From Pomphorhynchus laevis (Eukaryota; Acanthocephala; Palaeacanthocephala; Echinorhynchida; Pomphorhynchidae), in assembly GCA_012934845.2 (NCBI GenBank), contig WNNJ02000327.1:30416-94415 (forward strand): 64,000 nucleotides of DNA. The letters are read 5' to 3'. The notes below the pieces were generated by a model. The model was given only the letters and a program-made list of their open reading frames with translations. It ran no database searches and was not told the DNA's origin. Both the position numbers and the translations under genes were made by a program. Every line of letters starts with the position of its first letter. Position 1 is the first letter of the stretch. Below are positions 25,001-40,000 of this stretch, piece after piece.

Positions 25001-28000
25001 TGCTGCGCTTGTTTGAGTGGAATTATCGTGATGAACACTTTGTAAATTAAAATTCGAAAGGCGGTAATCGTCTATCTAAAATATCAAGCTAAACTTTAAC
25101 GAATTGTATGTTTAAATAAAGTACCTGTTCAGGAGCATATTTAGGTTTATTAAATTTCTCACTGTCTTGATCATCTGGGAAATGCTAGCCAAAATAAAAA
25201 TAAATTAGCAGAACATATTTATTTTTATTGATATTCATTTATTCTAAATATAAAATTTTGTCCATGCATTTGATTAGATCATAAGCCTAAGTATTTCAAA
25301 AGAAATCCTGGACCGTTGTCTACTCAGCACATCCGTGCACTACTATTATACCTGCCGTATCCATTAAGGATCCAACGAGTGAAGCGACAATTCAGCAACA
25401 ACCTCTGCCTAGTGTTTAAGGATGGTCCGCACAGCAATTCGATCTGGTTGAGAGCGTAAGCCTCAGACAATTAAGCAAAGTGTCGGAAACGCCTTTATTC
25501 ACAATGTCACACAGGCAACCGAAACGACCAGTGAGTACTTCATTCTACTGATGAGTGTTGCCGGGTACTCATCATTTCGATGCTGAAGTGGTCGTCTAGA
25601 AGTGACATGGTGACTGAAAATCCTGATACAAAGTCTGATTTATCAAGCAACACCATTTAGTATAAATGCCGTATTTCGAAAGAAATTTTGGACCGTTGTC
25701 TACTCAGCACATCCTGCACTACTATTATACCGCATAAGTAGTAAATATGTTTTGCTCGTAGATTTCGTATGTGAGATAAACAAATTTGATTTCATGTTTT
25801 ATATCACATAAATAAAACAATGCAATTTCTTAATTGATTTATTGTAAACAAATTCTAAAACCTTTTAATAAATGGATTAATACAAATATTCATATAAATT
25901 ATAGATTATTTTATAGATTAATAGTTCTTTAGTCTAAAATAGTAGAAAGGCCAAATACGTAATGATCCATTTATCCTGATATAATTTGATTCTCTAGAAT
26001 ATTATTTTATTCTAACAAAGAGTATAAAAATGTTTTACTTGAAAGTTTAAATTTATTTTTTAGCAATATTTTTTTTATTTTTTTTAGCAATATTAGTTGC
26101 AAATTTTTATGTAAAATATGCGATCTTTGAAAAAAGATCGCTTAACTAAATTATATTTTATTGGTAGATCAAATGTTCGTCTTTTTATTATTTTACGAGT
26201 TAAATTTCATAGAGTGCATGCAGTCTAGCATGTATTTAAAACTTCAATTCAAGATGACATACCTTAAGGCGAAAATGTGAACTTTATACAGACAAACGTC
26301 TTTCAATAAAACATTCAATGAAATTTGGAAATGACTTTTGACTGATTTCTCATTTTAATAAAAAATTCATTAAAATAAAATCTATTTTAATAAATAGATT
26401 TTACAAAAAAAATGTTGTAAAAAATTAACAATTTGAAAAGTTACTTATCGCTATATTATAATATATTATACATTATAACATAATATATTATTAATATAAT
26501 AATATATTTATTTTAATATAAAATAAATTATATTATCGCTATATTATATTGCTATATTATCTCTTATCGCGATATATTATATTAGGTGTTAATAAGAAAA
26601 ATTATCTGCTTTTATCTGTTTGCTCGAAGAATCAAGCAGAATCGATGCGCTTTAAAGGACGCTTTAAAGTTTGTATTTTATAGAATTTAATGCTTAATCA
26701 CTATCAAGTCATTTTGTGCATAGATTATGCTCATTAATGAATATAACGATTTATATAAATTATAGATTATTCAGATAGATTAATCGATTATGTTCCTCAA
26801 TCTAAAATAGTAGAAAGTCTAAATATGTTATGATGCATTTATCCTGATATAATTATAATTTAATTATCTAGAATATTATTTCATTCTAAAATGAGTATTT
26901 CATTTTTAAATGCTTTACTTGAACATTAAAATTTATATTTTTGAAATAAATTTATTCTTTGAAACTTATTTATTGCCAATGTTTATGTAAAATATTCAAA
27001 TTTAATGTTCATATCTAGATATACACCTTCTTTATCATCAATATTCGTTTTATTAAGAATGAGGCTACCTGCAAATATTTGTTCACTAATTGAATAAAAA
27101 TTATTAGAGTTAAATACACATATATCATCAATGTATCGAAACATATATTTCATATATTTATATTGTTTAGATTTTGTTTTTACACAATTATGAACAAATT
27201 CATATTCTATAAAGCTTAAAAACAAGTCAGCTATAATTGGGCTACTAGTACCTCCAATTGGAACACCTTTTATTTGTCTAAATATAGATGTACCTACTTT
27301 TAAATAATTTTGATTTATCAAAATATTTAAAGATTCTAGTAATTCAATTTTATCCATATATTTATATTTACTTGAGTGTTGAATTTTATCGATATATTTT
27401 ATCCATAATGTATCTATTTATTTAAATGATTTTAAAGCCAATATCATTACATATTAAATCAATTCTTAAAATTTCATTATTTAATGTATTATATTTTATA
27501 TTATATGGTATGCATGAATGACTATCTAGTATCTTATTCTAATACAAAGTATATTATTTATTATCCATCCATAAAAATTTTCCACTAATGATTTTAAATT
27601 TATTTTTAATGTTATTATGTTTATTTATATATTTTACTATTTTCTGTTCGATGACAGTTTTATAGTAACCTAGTTTAAAATATGTATCTATTAAATTATT
27701 TAAATGATTTTAAAGCCAATATCATTACATATTAAATCAATTCTTAAAATTTCATTATTTAATGTATTATATTTTATATTATATTTTATATTATAATACA
27801 TAATGTATTATATTTTATTTATTTTATATTAAAACGATTTTGGGCTCACATACGTAGAAATAGGACAATTCCTCCTGCGATTTCGTCAAAAAAATAATGA
27901 TTTTTTTAAAATCATTATTTAAATGATTTTAAAGCCAATATCATTACATATTGTTGCAATTCTTGAAATTTCATTATTTAATGTATTATATTTTATATTA

Positions 28001-31000
28001 TATGGTATGCATTATTGTTCATGCAAAAATGTATTGTAAATTTAATCACGTCGTCTTTACGATAGTAGTTTTAATTGATGTTAATTTAATGTTCTTATCT
28101 ACATAAATAACTTCTTTAAATCAATATTAGTTTTATAAAGAATTAAACTACTAGTTAAATTTGTTCATCTTTTAATAGTAATAAATGCAAAATATTTATT
28201 AATTAAATATTTAGCAATCGGTTTTAGTCATATAGTCCGCGAACCCTATCATTTAGGGTTTACCTTTTATTTACGAAATAAGAAAAAAGACACCTAATAT
28301 TAATGTTAACTGCAATATCATTAAGGTATAAATTCTTTATAATTGTCGTCTAAATAATTTAAACAATCGCCTACTTGATTTGTTGATATTCTACCAGTTG
28401 AGCGTCGCTGTATAGATCTTGGTTTACGCTTCTGGGAGAGTTGAAATTCGTCAATATTATTTAAAGGAATTTCTTCATCTTTGGAATTCAAAACTGGCTT
28501 TGTTTTGGCGTTTACATCTGAAATATAAAAAACTAAGCATTGCTTAAAATGTTTTAAAGCAAATTACCATGATCTGAAGTATTCTTTACTGGTTGAGAGT
28601 TCTGCGTTTCCTTGTTTACAACATAACACATTTTAAACAAATTATTATTTTAACTCATGTTTATAAAAAACTTTATAATATAAGAAACTGAACAGAATCC
28701 AATGAGAGTTTCATATAATAACAATAATATGTAGTATACAATATGAAAATTAATTTAATCTAGAAATCTTAAGCAGCATTTTGTAAACAGTAATTGAATG
28801 ACAATTCCATAATATATTCCATTACTGATTATGAACGCTTTCGAAATCAAGATATTAACATATGCATTTATTTGAGATTACGAAAAATATAACAATTAAT
28901 ACAATATATTATAATAATATGACATAATATAATAATATAAAAGAGTTTGCTAAAATATGACAACCAAAAAAGAGAAAATTAATTGTTTCAAATTATCAAA
29001 TTACCAAAAAATAATAAATTTTGTGATTAAGCAAATCAAAGACTTGATGCTTTAAATCAAGGACGTCTGATGTAAACTAGAAATTATAAACTTAGCAAAT
29101 TATATCTACAACAAATTTTAAATTATATCAAATTATAATTTAATTAATTATTTATATAATTGAATTATTTGTACAATTATCAATTGTGTATAATTAATTT
29201 ATACAAATTAGTTCAACAACAATCCGTCGTCGAAAAAAAATATTCTTGAATATTTTAATAAATTATTAAAACTAAAAAATGTTTCTTTTGTATATAAATC
29301 GTACAAATTAAAAATTATTTCAAATCAAATTAAAAATTAAATTACGGAACATCAAGAACCTTATTAATTTATTAATTAATAATTATAATAATTATTATTA
29401 TTAATCTTACAATAATTAATATAAGGATAACTTAAAAGTCAAAAATAAATATTTTCTTATATTTCGATAATTTCTAATTTATTTTTCTAATTTATTATAT
29501 GTAGAAGATATAAAAAAGAATTTGAATTTTGTAAGCTAAAATACTTACAGTTGATAGTAGACTGGATTCCGATTCAGTCCATCTATTTGGTGTTCGTTGT
29601 CGGCCGGTTGCTGTTTGTTCCGATCGCTTATTACATTCAGCAAATGCCTGAACTACATCTGATGGTGACACACCTTGGGTAGACCTTCTTTCACGTCTCG
29701 CACGTGCAGAACGTTTTTTACGTTCTGCCTCTGATTGCTCGTCTTTTGTTGGCGTTCGATAAGAGTTTCTCGAAACCGAGCTGCTAAAAAATCTCGTTTA
29801 AGCTCCTCAGGAAAAAATACAAAGTTACCTTATCGGTGTGGTCCTCAAAACCGCACATTCCGGAGTTGACGAAGATGATGTTGAACTAACACTTACGTTG
29901 GCTGTAACAGTTAAGGGTGGTGGACTAGATACAGTGACGGCTGTGACACCTGCAAACATGCTGGATTTCTTTCGCTTATTGTTTTCAGCCAAATCTCGCT
30001 TACTGTCCTCGTTTGTCGTAACAGCCCATTCACACGCTTTCTGAATTGGTGGTTTCTTATTGCTATCAGTTGTCGGTATTTTGTTAGTGGCCTGAGAATT
30101 TTCTTTTGTTTCATTGTTGAAACGGTTATTCAAGCGGTTGTTAAAGCGTGGATTTGATGACTTTTCGGCGTCAGAACAATTTTTTACCGTTGACGCTAAA
30201 GTAGTTGTGTTCTTATCGGAGGATAACTGATCGAATCGCATATTTCCAACGCACGAACCCCATCTTATAAACACAAAATAAAGTATAAAAGCTTAAACGA
30301 CTAAACATGTGATATAGCAGTTTTGAGTTTTACTGGGGACTGAGAAGCTATCAATTAATTATGAAAAGCAAATGCAGAGCGCACAGATGGAGGCAAAAGC
30401 TAATATCTACTCAATAAATATTGCAAACATACGATGATTGACATTTTATTTGATCAAATGAAGGTGGTGATACGCTTGGCAGCGGCGATTGTGAAATATA
30501 TTGGTTGTATTTATCGTCGTCACTATTAGATGGAATTGATTAAAGAAGATAGCATTGTTTTTATGTGAATTAATATGTAATAGTTAACAGTTCGTTAACG
30601 CTAACCTTCGCACATTTGTCACTGGAGGTTTCGATGTGGGAATGGTCGATGCATGTACTGCAGCACGTTCCTTCGCAACGGCCTCAAATCTATTTCTTCG
30701 ACTTGCAACAAAATCCTAAAATAATTGAAAAAAGAATAAAAACGTAAATTTTCCATGTCCTCTATAATTGTAATTTATATAGACAGTTACGATTTAATTT
30801 ATTTAAATGCAAACAGGTACGGTTGCAATAGTCCGAAAGTAGTTACAACAGTAGCTGATTATAACTTATTTGCGATTGTAATAACTTACAACCCCAAAGT
30901 TTAAACACAAACAAAGATAAAATAGTTACGGTAAAAATTACTAATTGTATAATAATTATTAATGACATCTCTGCAAGAACACGTCAAAACTACAAGGTCG

Positions 31001-34000
31001 TATTGCCGGAAAACGTAGGGGCATTCGATGATAAAGCTGGTTCACTTCTCGCTTTTCGTTTACTTTATCATTCATCTCCGTATCTTCACTTAAACTTGCA
31101 CAATGCTTAATTTGTATTAACAATAAAAATTCTATTCGATAGTGGAAAACTAATACTTACAAAATATTCATTAGATTAAATTAGATAAAAATTAATTTGA
31201 ATATAAAGGCATTTGACTAAATATGTAAATGTGATTTTAGTATTTAAAAATCTTTAATTAATTAAAAAATAATTTATTTTAAAATAATTTATTTTAAAAT
31301 AAGAATTTATTTATCGCTAACTGATATATTTCTGTTAATCTTGCTAGAATTTCAAATTTATCAAATTTAAAAATAAATAAAATGTCATTTGATTATTCGT
31401 GCAGTAGCGAGACCAACCCGCTGAGGTAGCATATCTGCTGAATTATCATCTGAGTTAGGGATTACACTTGTTTCTTGTTTATCGTTCATATAACTCATAG
31501 CAATAGGACTGTCTGAAAATCGACCTTCATTTAGCTTGTCGGGTACATTTTTAAAACCGGACGAATTTGCCTAGAACAAATAAAGTAAGTTTCAAACTAA
31601 ATCATTAAGATAAAAGGGTAAACTTTATAAAAATGTAAATTTCATTTTAAGTAAGAACAAAATTAACTTTAATGCTGTAAACACTTTAAGATTGAACGGA
31701 TTATCATTAGTTCAACTATCAGCTATGTGTTAGCACATAGCCGATAGCTATCAAATGGGATAAATTAAATTAAAAAGTGAGATTAATAAACAAATGGAAT
31801 AAATAAACGGAATAAGATAAATGAGAATAAAAAGATTAATGTCTTAACTGTTATCGTATTCAGCATGCCATTTACGACAACCACCGGGCACCTAATTTCG
31901 TATTTATTTCATGAACGGCAAAGATAGAGCTGCAAATACAAATGTCATGACATTACGTATCATAACATAACGTATCATAAACAGTTCAAGTTACGTACCA
32001 TAAACAGTTTAACTTACTTATGAAACAGATAAACAGTATATGAGTCAACTATATATTAATTTGATAAAATGCATTGCTAGCGTCCGGCTGCAAACGCCAA
32101 AATCATATCTACAATTGGAGATATTGTAATTGGAACAAACAGCAGTTTATTAATTATGCACAGAATTAATATAAACTAACTGCAGATATTTGATAATTTA
32201 CTCAGTGAAGGCATTACCAATTGTACGCTATGATGACAAATATAAATAAAATTTCAATGAACTTATTTTTTCAAACCAGAAGAACCGAGAATAATGATTA
32301 CTTCCTCACATATTTATAACCATATTCTGCTTTTAATATTTTGAAATCATTGTTTCTTTGTAAATAAAAGTTGATAAGTTTTCTTTGTTCAACTTACATG
32401 AATACGATTTCTAATTTGAAATTTAGATGGTATAGTACATCTAAACCTTTTCAATTCAACAGAATTATATCTGTGCATTGAAAAATTCTTATCTAGAATT
32501 ACACATATATCCCGATTTCCATTGTATGTTTATAATTTGGGTAGCATGCTAATCGCATATTATTAGCGTAAGCACGACTGAATACCTGGCTGCAATATAC
32601 CACTGATCATACATAATATATTTTGCTTTATATCTTACATCTTCAATATTTTGCTTTCGATTGATTTTGCCCATACCGAAAGGTTCTGAGGCTAATACAT
32701 TATATATCATTATATTCAAATTGTAATAAAATAAATTTTATACAAAACATGTGATATATTATTCCAATAGTATGTAATATATTAATATGTAATATATTAT
32801 TATAAATTTTATACAATATTATTATATTGTAATTAATATATTATTATATTGTGATATATTATTCCGATAGTATATTACTGCAGTGTACAATTAAATATTT
32901 TTTACAATCAAATAAAATTAGTTATCAATTACATAAAATCAGTTAATTACGTTCGTACATCGGGAAAGCTGTATTTGAATTTTTCACTGAGAGAACGTAG
33001 TGATGCCTGGAGTTTTCCTATCCGTTCCTTAAATCAAAAATATTTAAAATAGCGTATATAATGCTTACGTACATTATTTGTGGAATTCTTATCTTCAGTA
33101 ATAAGCTCACGAGCTGGAGTAGTGACATCCTGCAATTAGAAAATGAAAATGCTATAATCATCTAAAGTAAATAATTACCCTAATATATCTTCTATTATAT
33201 CTATCGTCTAAAATACAATATTTCTATTAAACGTTAATTTGAACAATTGAACCTGTAGTCTTAACATCTGAATTTACAGCTTCACTTTCCGAGTCAACAG
33301 GCGAAAGTGATGAATCTTTTGCATTGTCGCTGAAATTTCAAGATTAAAAACATAATGGCTAAAATTTAAATAATAAACCTTTCCACATTTATTTCTGAAT
33401 CATTGCGAGAATCATTTTTCATTTGTACAGAGGTAGCAGCATTCCTATTCTATGTTAATAATTTACAGTTTAACGTTTGATTGATAAATGTGACATAAAT
33501 ACAAATAATATTAATATAATATAATAATATAAATAATTTATCGATAATTAATTTATCACTTAAATTAATTAATTGATATTTAATTTATCAATTTAAAGAC
33601 AAATAACGTAAATGCAATTGAATGTATAATTAAATGCCAGAACTATTTTGCAAAATCAATCTCATAACCGCACCAACAACGACGATGTCAAAAATAAAAA
33701 TATAAAAATTAGCAGAAAATAATAAAACATTAATATGAACAATGAACAACGTGTTATAATACTTCTACTTTTTAACTTATTTCACAAAATAATTAATTAA
33801 TCATAACACTGAAGGCAGCGATTTATTATCACGTCATATATTGAGACTAAGAATTAAAATTTTATTTTGATATTATGATTGATATATTATTCATATAATA
33901 TGATCGATATATTATAATTATATTATAATATAATTGATATATTGTTAGTATTAATGTATTATTGATATTAATATTTAAATTAATAACATCTCAGAGCGAG

Positions 34001-37000
34001 TAAAATCCAATTTATTTATAAGTTTGAAGGCAACGATTGATTACCACGTCATATATTGAGAATAAGAATTAAAATTTTATTTTATCGATATAATTGTATT
34101 ATTGATATTAATATTTAAATTAATAACATCTCAGATCGAGTATTTATTAAAATTTTTTGATAAATTTACTAAAATCTCTAATAAAAAAACTTAATAAAAT
34201 ATAATAATCCTAAATTTTGAATTAATAATTAATCGTGCTTTTGAGATTTATATAAAGAATAATAATGAAGTTTATACACTAAAAACTATAAATATCATTT
34301 TGGTTAGAATTCGATAATGAATTTTAAATTAACATTATTTTTCTTTTACGACTTTTACGAAATAGTGATTTCAATTATATGCTGACAGATCGCAATATAA
34401 AATGAAAATGTTTGATATAAAATGATTCAGAATTTCACATTAAGCCATCCGTGAGAAAATATTGTTGTATCCAAATGTTTTCGTTTTATTTGGATAATAA
34501 TAAGAAACAAAAGCATTTCAGAGATAAAAATAATCGGCGATATTCTTGCATTAAGCTTATGATGCAAGAATATTGATATTTTATTAAAACGTTATGTTAA
34601 CGACAATTCATCTAACCTTTAGCTCCGCTTTGTAATTTATTAGAGTTGAAAACATGGCCTCATCACATACATCCCACACTTGATATCCCTGAAATGAGGT
34701 TTGAATGAGACATATAAAAAAGTTTACAGATTCCCGTAAATGATAATAATCTTAATAAATTTTATATTCATTAATAATTTTATACAAGTAATTTTTAAAT
34801 GTACAAGTAAATTTAAATAATTTTAACTTTGAAACTAAAGGACATAATGTGAACTGTGGCATGAATGGCAAAACCTTTTAAAAACGTGCACTTATCTATC
34901 CAATCTGTCAATAGAAACTAGAAAATTAAAGTTACAATGTTCTTAAAGTTGACAATAAATACCATCTATCGTTTTAACGCATTTTATTTTCTCGTCACTT
35001 TCCATTCGGCACGGTTATAAATAAAATATCCAAATTTAGATTAAATAAAGATAACATTTATCTATTTAATATAATTACGTTTATAATTATTATATATAAA
35101 TTACCAATAATTTATTCTTTCGATTTTATCTTTCAATAATTGATTATTTCTTTGCTGGCAAATTTGTATTTTTAATTTATTTTGCTTGAAATTGTATTGC
35201 CGGCACAGTTATATTGTTCATTTTATTCACTTCACTATATCAAATGAGCATATCGATACAGAAAACGACTGACAAACATTCAAACAACTATACTTTTGTT
35301 TCATTTTTTTTCAATTTTATTTCTCGATAATGTCGGAAACTGCCTACAACAATTTGTAATTTTTATTTAAATTGTATTAACAACAAATTGTTGCTAATTC
35401 AATAGCCAAATCAATCTGGATATATTTGCAGTAAAAATATTAAACTAATTTTTTTGAATTAAGTTTTAACAAATATCAAAGTTGAATCAAAATATTACAA
35501 TTAAAGTCCTATACTCGATGAATTTGCACAAAAATCCGTTTACACACAATTATTTATATTTAAATTAAAAATATTAAAATTCATTTAATGAATACCTTTA
35601 CAAATCTATTTATTTAAATAAAACAAAACTTTGATATTTTTAAATTATTTATTTATAAAATCTGTAGCCGCAGTTAAGTTATTTAATGTTTTCTACTAAC
35701 ATGCTATTAATGAGCTGCAAACATTGTTTTCAATGTAATATGATATTTGTCAGAAATGCTGTAGCATTTCATTAATACGACGACATACTTAAATTTTTAT
35801 TGTAAATTTAATGTTTACAGGTAATATTAATATCCATTTCACATTAAAAATAAATTATAAACCGGCTTAAAACTAAAGATCATTGCAACAACATATTTCA
35901 ACCTAGTCGATACTAAATACGAAACGTTACTTAACGTTTAATAATACCTACATAAGTTGAACGTTCGATCACGTATCGACTTTACATCACATTGAATACA
36001 ACCAAAACGTTTATTTTACGTTACACTGATGAAATCTTACAGTAAATCTTACACTAAAGATTTGCTGCGATGTGAGATCGCATCTTTTGTGCTTTAGAAA
36101 CACAATTTCCCCGAGAATAATTGATTTATTTGTCAAATCAAGTTAAGAATAAGAACAAAATATCTTTATCACATAATAAAGAATATGATCGTGTATTCAA
36201 CGGTAATCCTTCTGAGAAGGCTTTCTAGAGATTTACTGGCCAATATTACCTCTGTGGATTTTGTGCAGCTAAAACAATCAACGAAACACGGATTGAAGTA
36301 GCTAAACTTAAAAGCCAGTTAATATAAAATGATTCAAATAGTTGCTGAACAGACAAAGAGCGTATACATAGAATAGTAAATGAGTCTATCAACTCCTCCC
36401 TCAACCGTTGCATCAATAAGCAGGTAGGTATCTCATGCAGTTTGTTCTTTTCTACGCACCCAGAGGTAGATAAATCTTATTCTAAATTAGCAAACTCTCT
36501 TGATAGGGAAATTGGTTCTCCTTTGGTCGGACAAAAACTAGACTTTCATCGACTCCCTGTACTCCATACTAACTCCCCTACGTTTATTAAGGTAAAAATT
36601 TGCGGCATCAGTGTGGAATCATCTTTAAAATCTTCGTTAGAGGTTAAGAATTCATCATTTCATAAGGCGTACTTGTGCCCTGGTTTGTCGAAACTTGAAC
36701 AAGAGGAACTTAAGAGATTACGGAAAGAATTATCCGAACAAAACAAGTCAGACCCAAGTAAGCGATATTTTATTAGAGGGCATAAGATAGTGATTTCATC
36801 AAGTAAGGAAGCCCACGCAGTAAACGAGAGCTTACCAGTACTCGGCGAAGTTTCGTTCACAGGAAATAACGATCCTTCTAACACAGCCAATATATGACTA
36901 ACGATTGAAAATGATTTAAATGTAAATCCTCCAGCAAAACTTCAAGTAAATCATCCAGTGTATCCTCTAATTGATTCGACTCCGCTGCTCCCCAAGTCTT

Positions 37001-40000
37001 TCTGAAAATTAGTCGTCTTAAATATCCGCTCTCTTAGTAACAAGGTTGATTCAGTATATGATCTTTTCCTTTATACATTTTTAGATGTTTTGTGTTTAAC
37101 AGAATCTTAAAACGCTGATCACAATGATTACTCTCTTGGACGCTTCCGCTATTTAAATCTCTGTGGTCGATAAGGCTCGTCAACGACCTATTAGTTCAAA
37201 TCGATCAATTAACCACGGTGGTCTTATAGCTTTCTCTCACCATTGGTCTCCGTTGCAATCATTATCGTTGCCATTTGTTCCTCCCACTTTCGAACTACTT
37301 GGGTTCCGTGTAGAAGCCGGCTCGTTGTTCCTCAATATCTACTTATTCTATCGGCCTAGATCATGTCATCCGTCTGACTCTTTTTTCTGTGAACTGTCAA
37401 ACTTACTTTCTTTCATATTCCTCTTCGGTTTACCTTGCGTTGCACAAGGTGATATAAATGCTACTTAGACCGTCCTTGTGATTCCAATACCCAAAAGACT
37501 ATTTCTACATTTAGCAATCATGATTTTCAAATCATGTCTTGTCATTATAATTCTGCTACCCATATTCTTGGCGGTGCCCGCGATATTGTTTCCCCTTCTT
37601 CGCGTCTTGCCTTGTATTCTTTATTGTGCATATCTGATTCTGCTCTATCTGACCAGTTCCTTGTCACATGTTCTCTCCCTTTGTTAAAAATCAATGTTCT
37701 TGAAAAAATTATCTCGTGTTGTTCGTATAAATTCCTCCACTTTTTCCTTCTTCGCTTTCATACTAACCGCTCTCCGTTAATGTATCCTTCTTCTATCTAC
37801 CAATCCACAATTACTTATGTACCCTCCTTAACAATGTATTTTGCTCTATCCTCGATGAAATTCTTCCCCTTGAAACTTTTGTTCAATCACGTAACTATCG
37901 TGCAACATGGTTCGACTCTGAGTGTGTGACTTCAAAACGCCTCCTGCGTCGTTCTTTCAGAACTTATCATGGTTATCTCAGACTATCTCCAGAACTTGAC
38001 TCATCGTTTTATCGTAATCAATTCTTTGCTCTTCGTCGTTCGCATCAGCAACTTCTGAGTTCTAAGGCACATAGTTTTTGGCAAAACAAACTAAATTCCG
38101 CTAATGACTCACGAAATAAATGGAAAACTCTTAATTCTCCGCTTTCTCGTTCCTCTGTCACCTCCACTATTGATCCTTCTCAATTCTCCGATTACCTAAT
38201 TTCAAAAACTATTTCTCTAATCGATTCGATCATCGTTCTTCCACAAACCTTTTGTATCTCGTCTGTTCGTATCCCTGAGCTCTTTTACTAACTTGCGGTA
38301 TCTGAAGATGAGGTATCTTGCCTCCATATTTCGTCAACCTGTAAGTCCTCTCCTGCCGATCCAATTTCTACTCGAATTCTCAAATTGTTGTCAACAGACT
38401 TCACACCTTTCCTTACTAGCCTCTTTAACTCGTCAATCGTGAATGGAATATTTTATGTTCTTTGGAAAACGGCCATTATTCGTCCTCTACTTAAAAAGCC
38501 CTCTTTTGATCCATATCTTCCTTCATCTAATCGCCCAATATCAATTCTACCAACCTTATCTAAAATTCTTGAACACCTTGTCTTAGATCAGATAAACAAG
38601 TATCTCTCTTCACCGCAGCTCTACCCTTCTTTTCAATCTGCTTTCCGCTCCAATCATTCCACCGAACTAGCATGTCATAAAGTATTTTCTGATATGCTCT
38701 CCGCTCGTGACAAAGGACTTTGTAGTGTGGTAATATTACTCGATCTTTCATCTGCATTCGACATTGTCGATCACAAAATACTTCTTTTCCATCTTCGCTA
38801 TCACTATAGCTTCTCTTCGTCAACCTTGACTTGGTTCTCTTCGTATCCTTCCGATCGATCATTTTCCGTCTATTATAATTCAATGTGTTCTCCTCTATCT
38901 TATCTCTCTTTTGTGGTGTACCTCAAGGTTCAGTACTTGGTTCAATTCTATTTACACTTCTTCTTATAGATTTATCTTGTATAACTAATGAATTCTGATA
39001 TACTATATATATTATATATTATATATATTATAATATATTATATATTAAATATAATACAAAATATATTATATATAATATATATAATAAATAATATATATAA
39101 TATATATTATAATATATTATATATTAAATATAATACAAAATATATATTATATATAATATATAATATTTATTTAATATATCTGCATAATTTAAGAAATGAA
39201 AAATAAGAAATTGTAAATAAATAACATACAGAATTGCACAATTCATCACAATCAGCTCCAGCGCGCATTAGGGCTTTAGCAGCCTCGATATTATCCCAAT
39301 GCGCAGCTGCATGTAAGGGTGTCCAACCGTCAGCATCTTTAAAATTTGGATTACATCCTGCATCAAGCAGAATTCTAAAGCAAGTAACTAAATTAAATAA
39401 ACATTTTTAGATTAAAAAATATAAGAAATATAAATAATACATTAATACTTTAAAGTTTATAAAATGTAAACGAATAAAAAATTGATTAAAAAATTAATTC
39501 ATCAAGTTCAATTGATTAAATATTATTATTAAATTATTATCTTAGATTATTCCTTCTTATAAATAGAGCATAAAATCAACATGGAACTATGTATTTATAT
39601 ATTTCCATGTAATTCACATACAGTGAATTACACTGTACACGTACAGTGTATAAATATGTATAATTACATAATATTCACATAAACTGAATTATGTGAAATA
39701 TAATAAAAAATGATTTAAACAATTAGCCGGATGAGGCATGATATCATGTATATGCACAAACCTTCATAAACACGCTACTTAACATAACCAATTTTCAATA
39801 AAAGACAATCCCAGATGTTTTAATTGCTTTCAAATGGAAAAGTTTATTATCAAATAGAAAATCGCATGTCGAAACACATATCAACAAAATTTGAGTTGAG
39901 TTAAAGTTATAGAGATATCTGAAGGTTTAATCTAACGATGGGAACTTTATATAGATTTAGTATGAACACGAAATGTGTGTAGAATCCAACATTTCAATAG

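Noticed and set aside
25519-25620. Family C module as a working type II hammerhead
   Set aside because: Only 22 nt lie between GAAAC and CTGATGA. They cannot form both a stem III with an NUH triplet and a closed stem I.
28321-28374. TAA at 28321 as the end of the MYPT gene
   Set aside because: Coiled-coil exons and a near-identical vertebrate C-terminus were found in phase further downstream; kept only as a possible short isoform.
29838-30044. Plus-strand open frame of 68 codons
   Set aside because: Shadow of MYPT exon 14 on the other strand.
31018-31080. Extra MYPT exon (EDTEMNDKVNEKRE)
   Set aside because: Its phase does not fit exon 11 with the obvious acceptor; exons 11 and 12 join cleanly without it.
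38988-39206. 72-codon I/Y/N/L-only open frame
   Set aside because: Pure AT repeat; no coding content.
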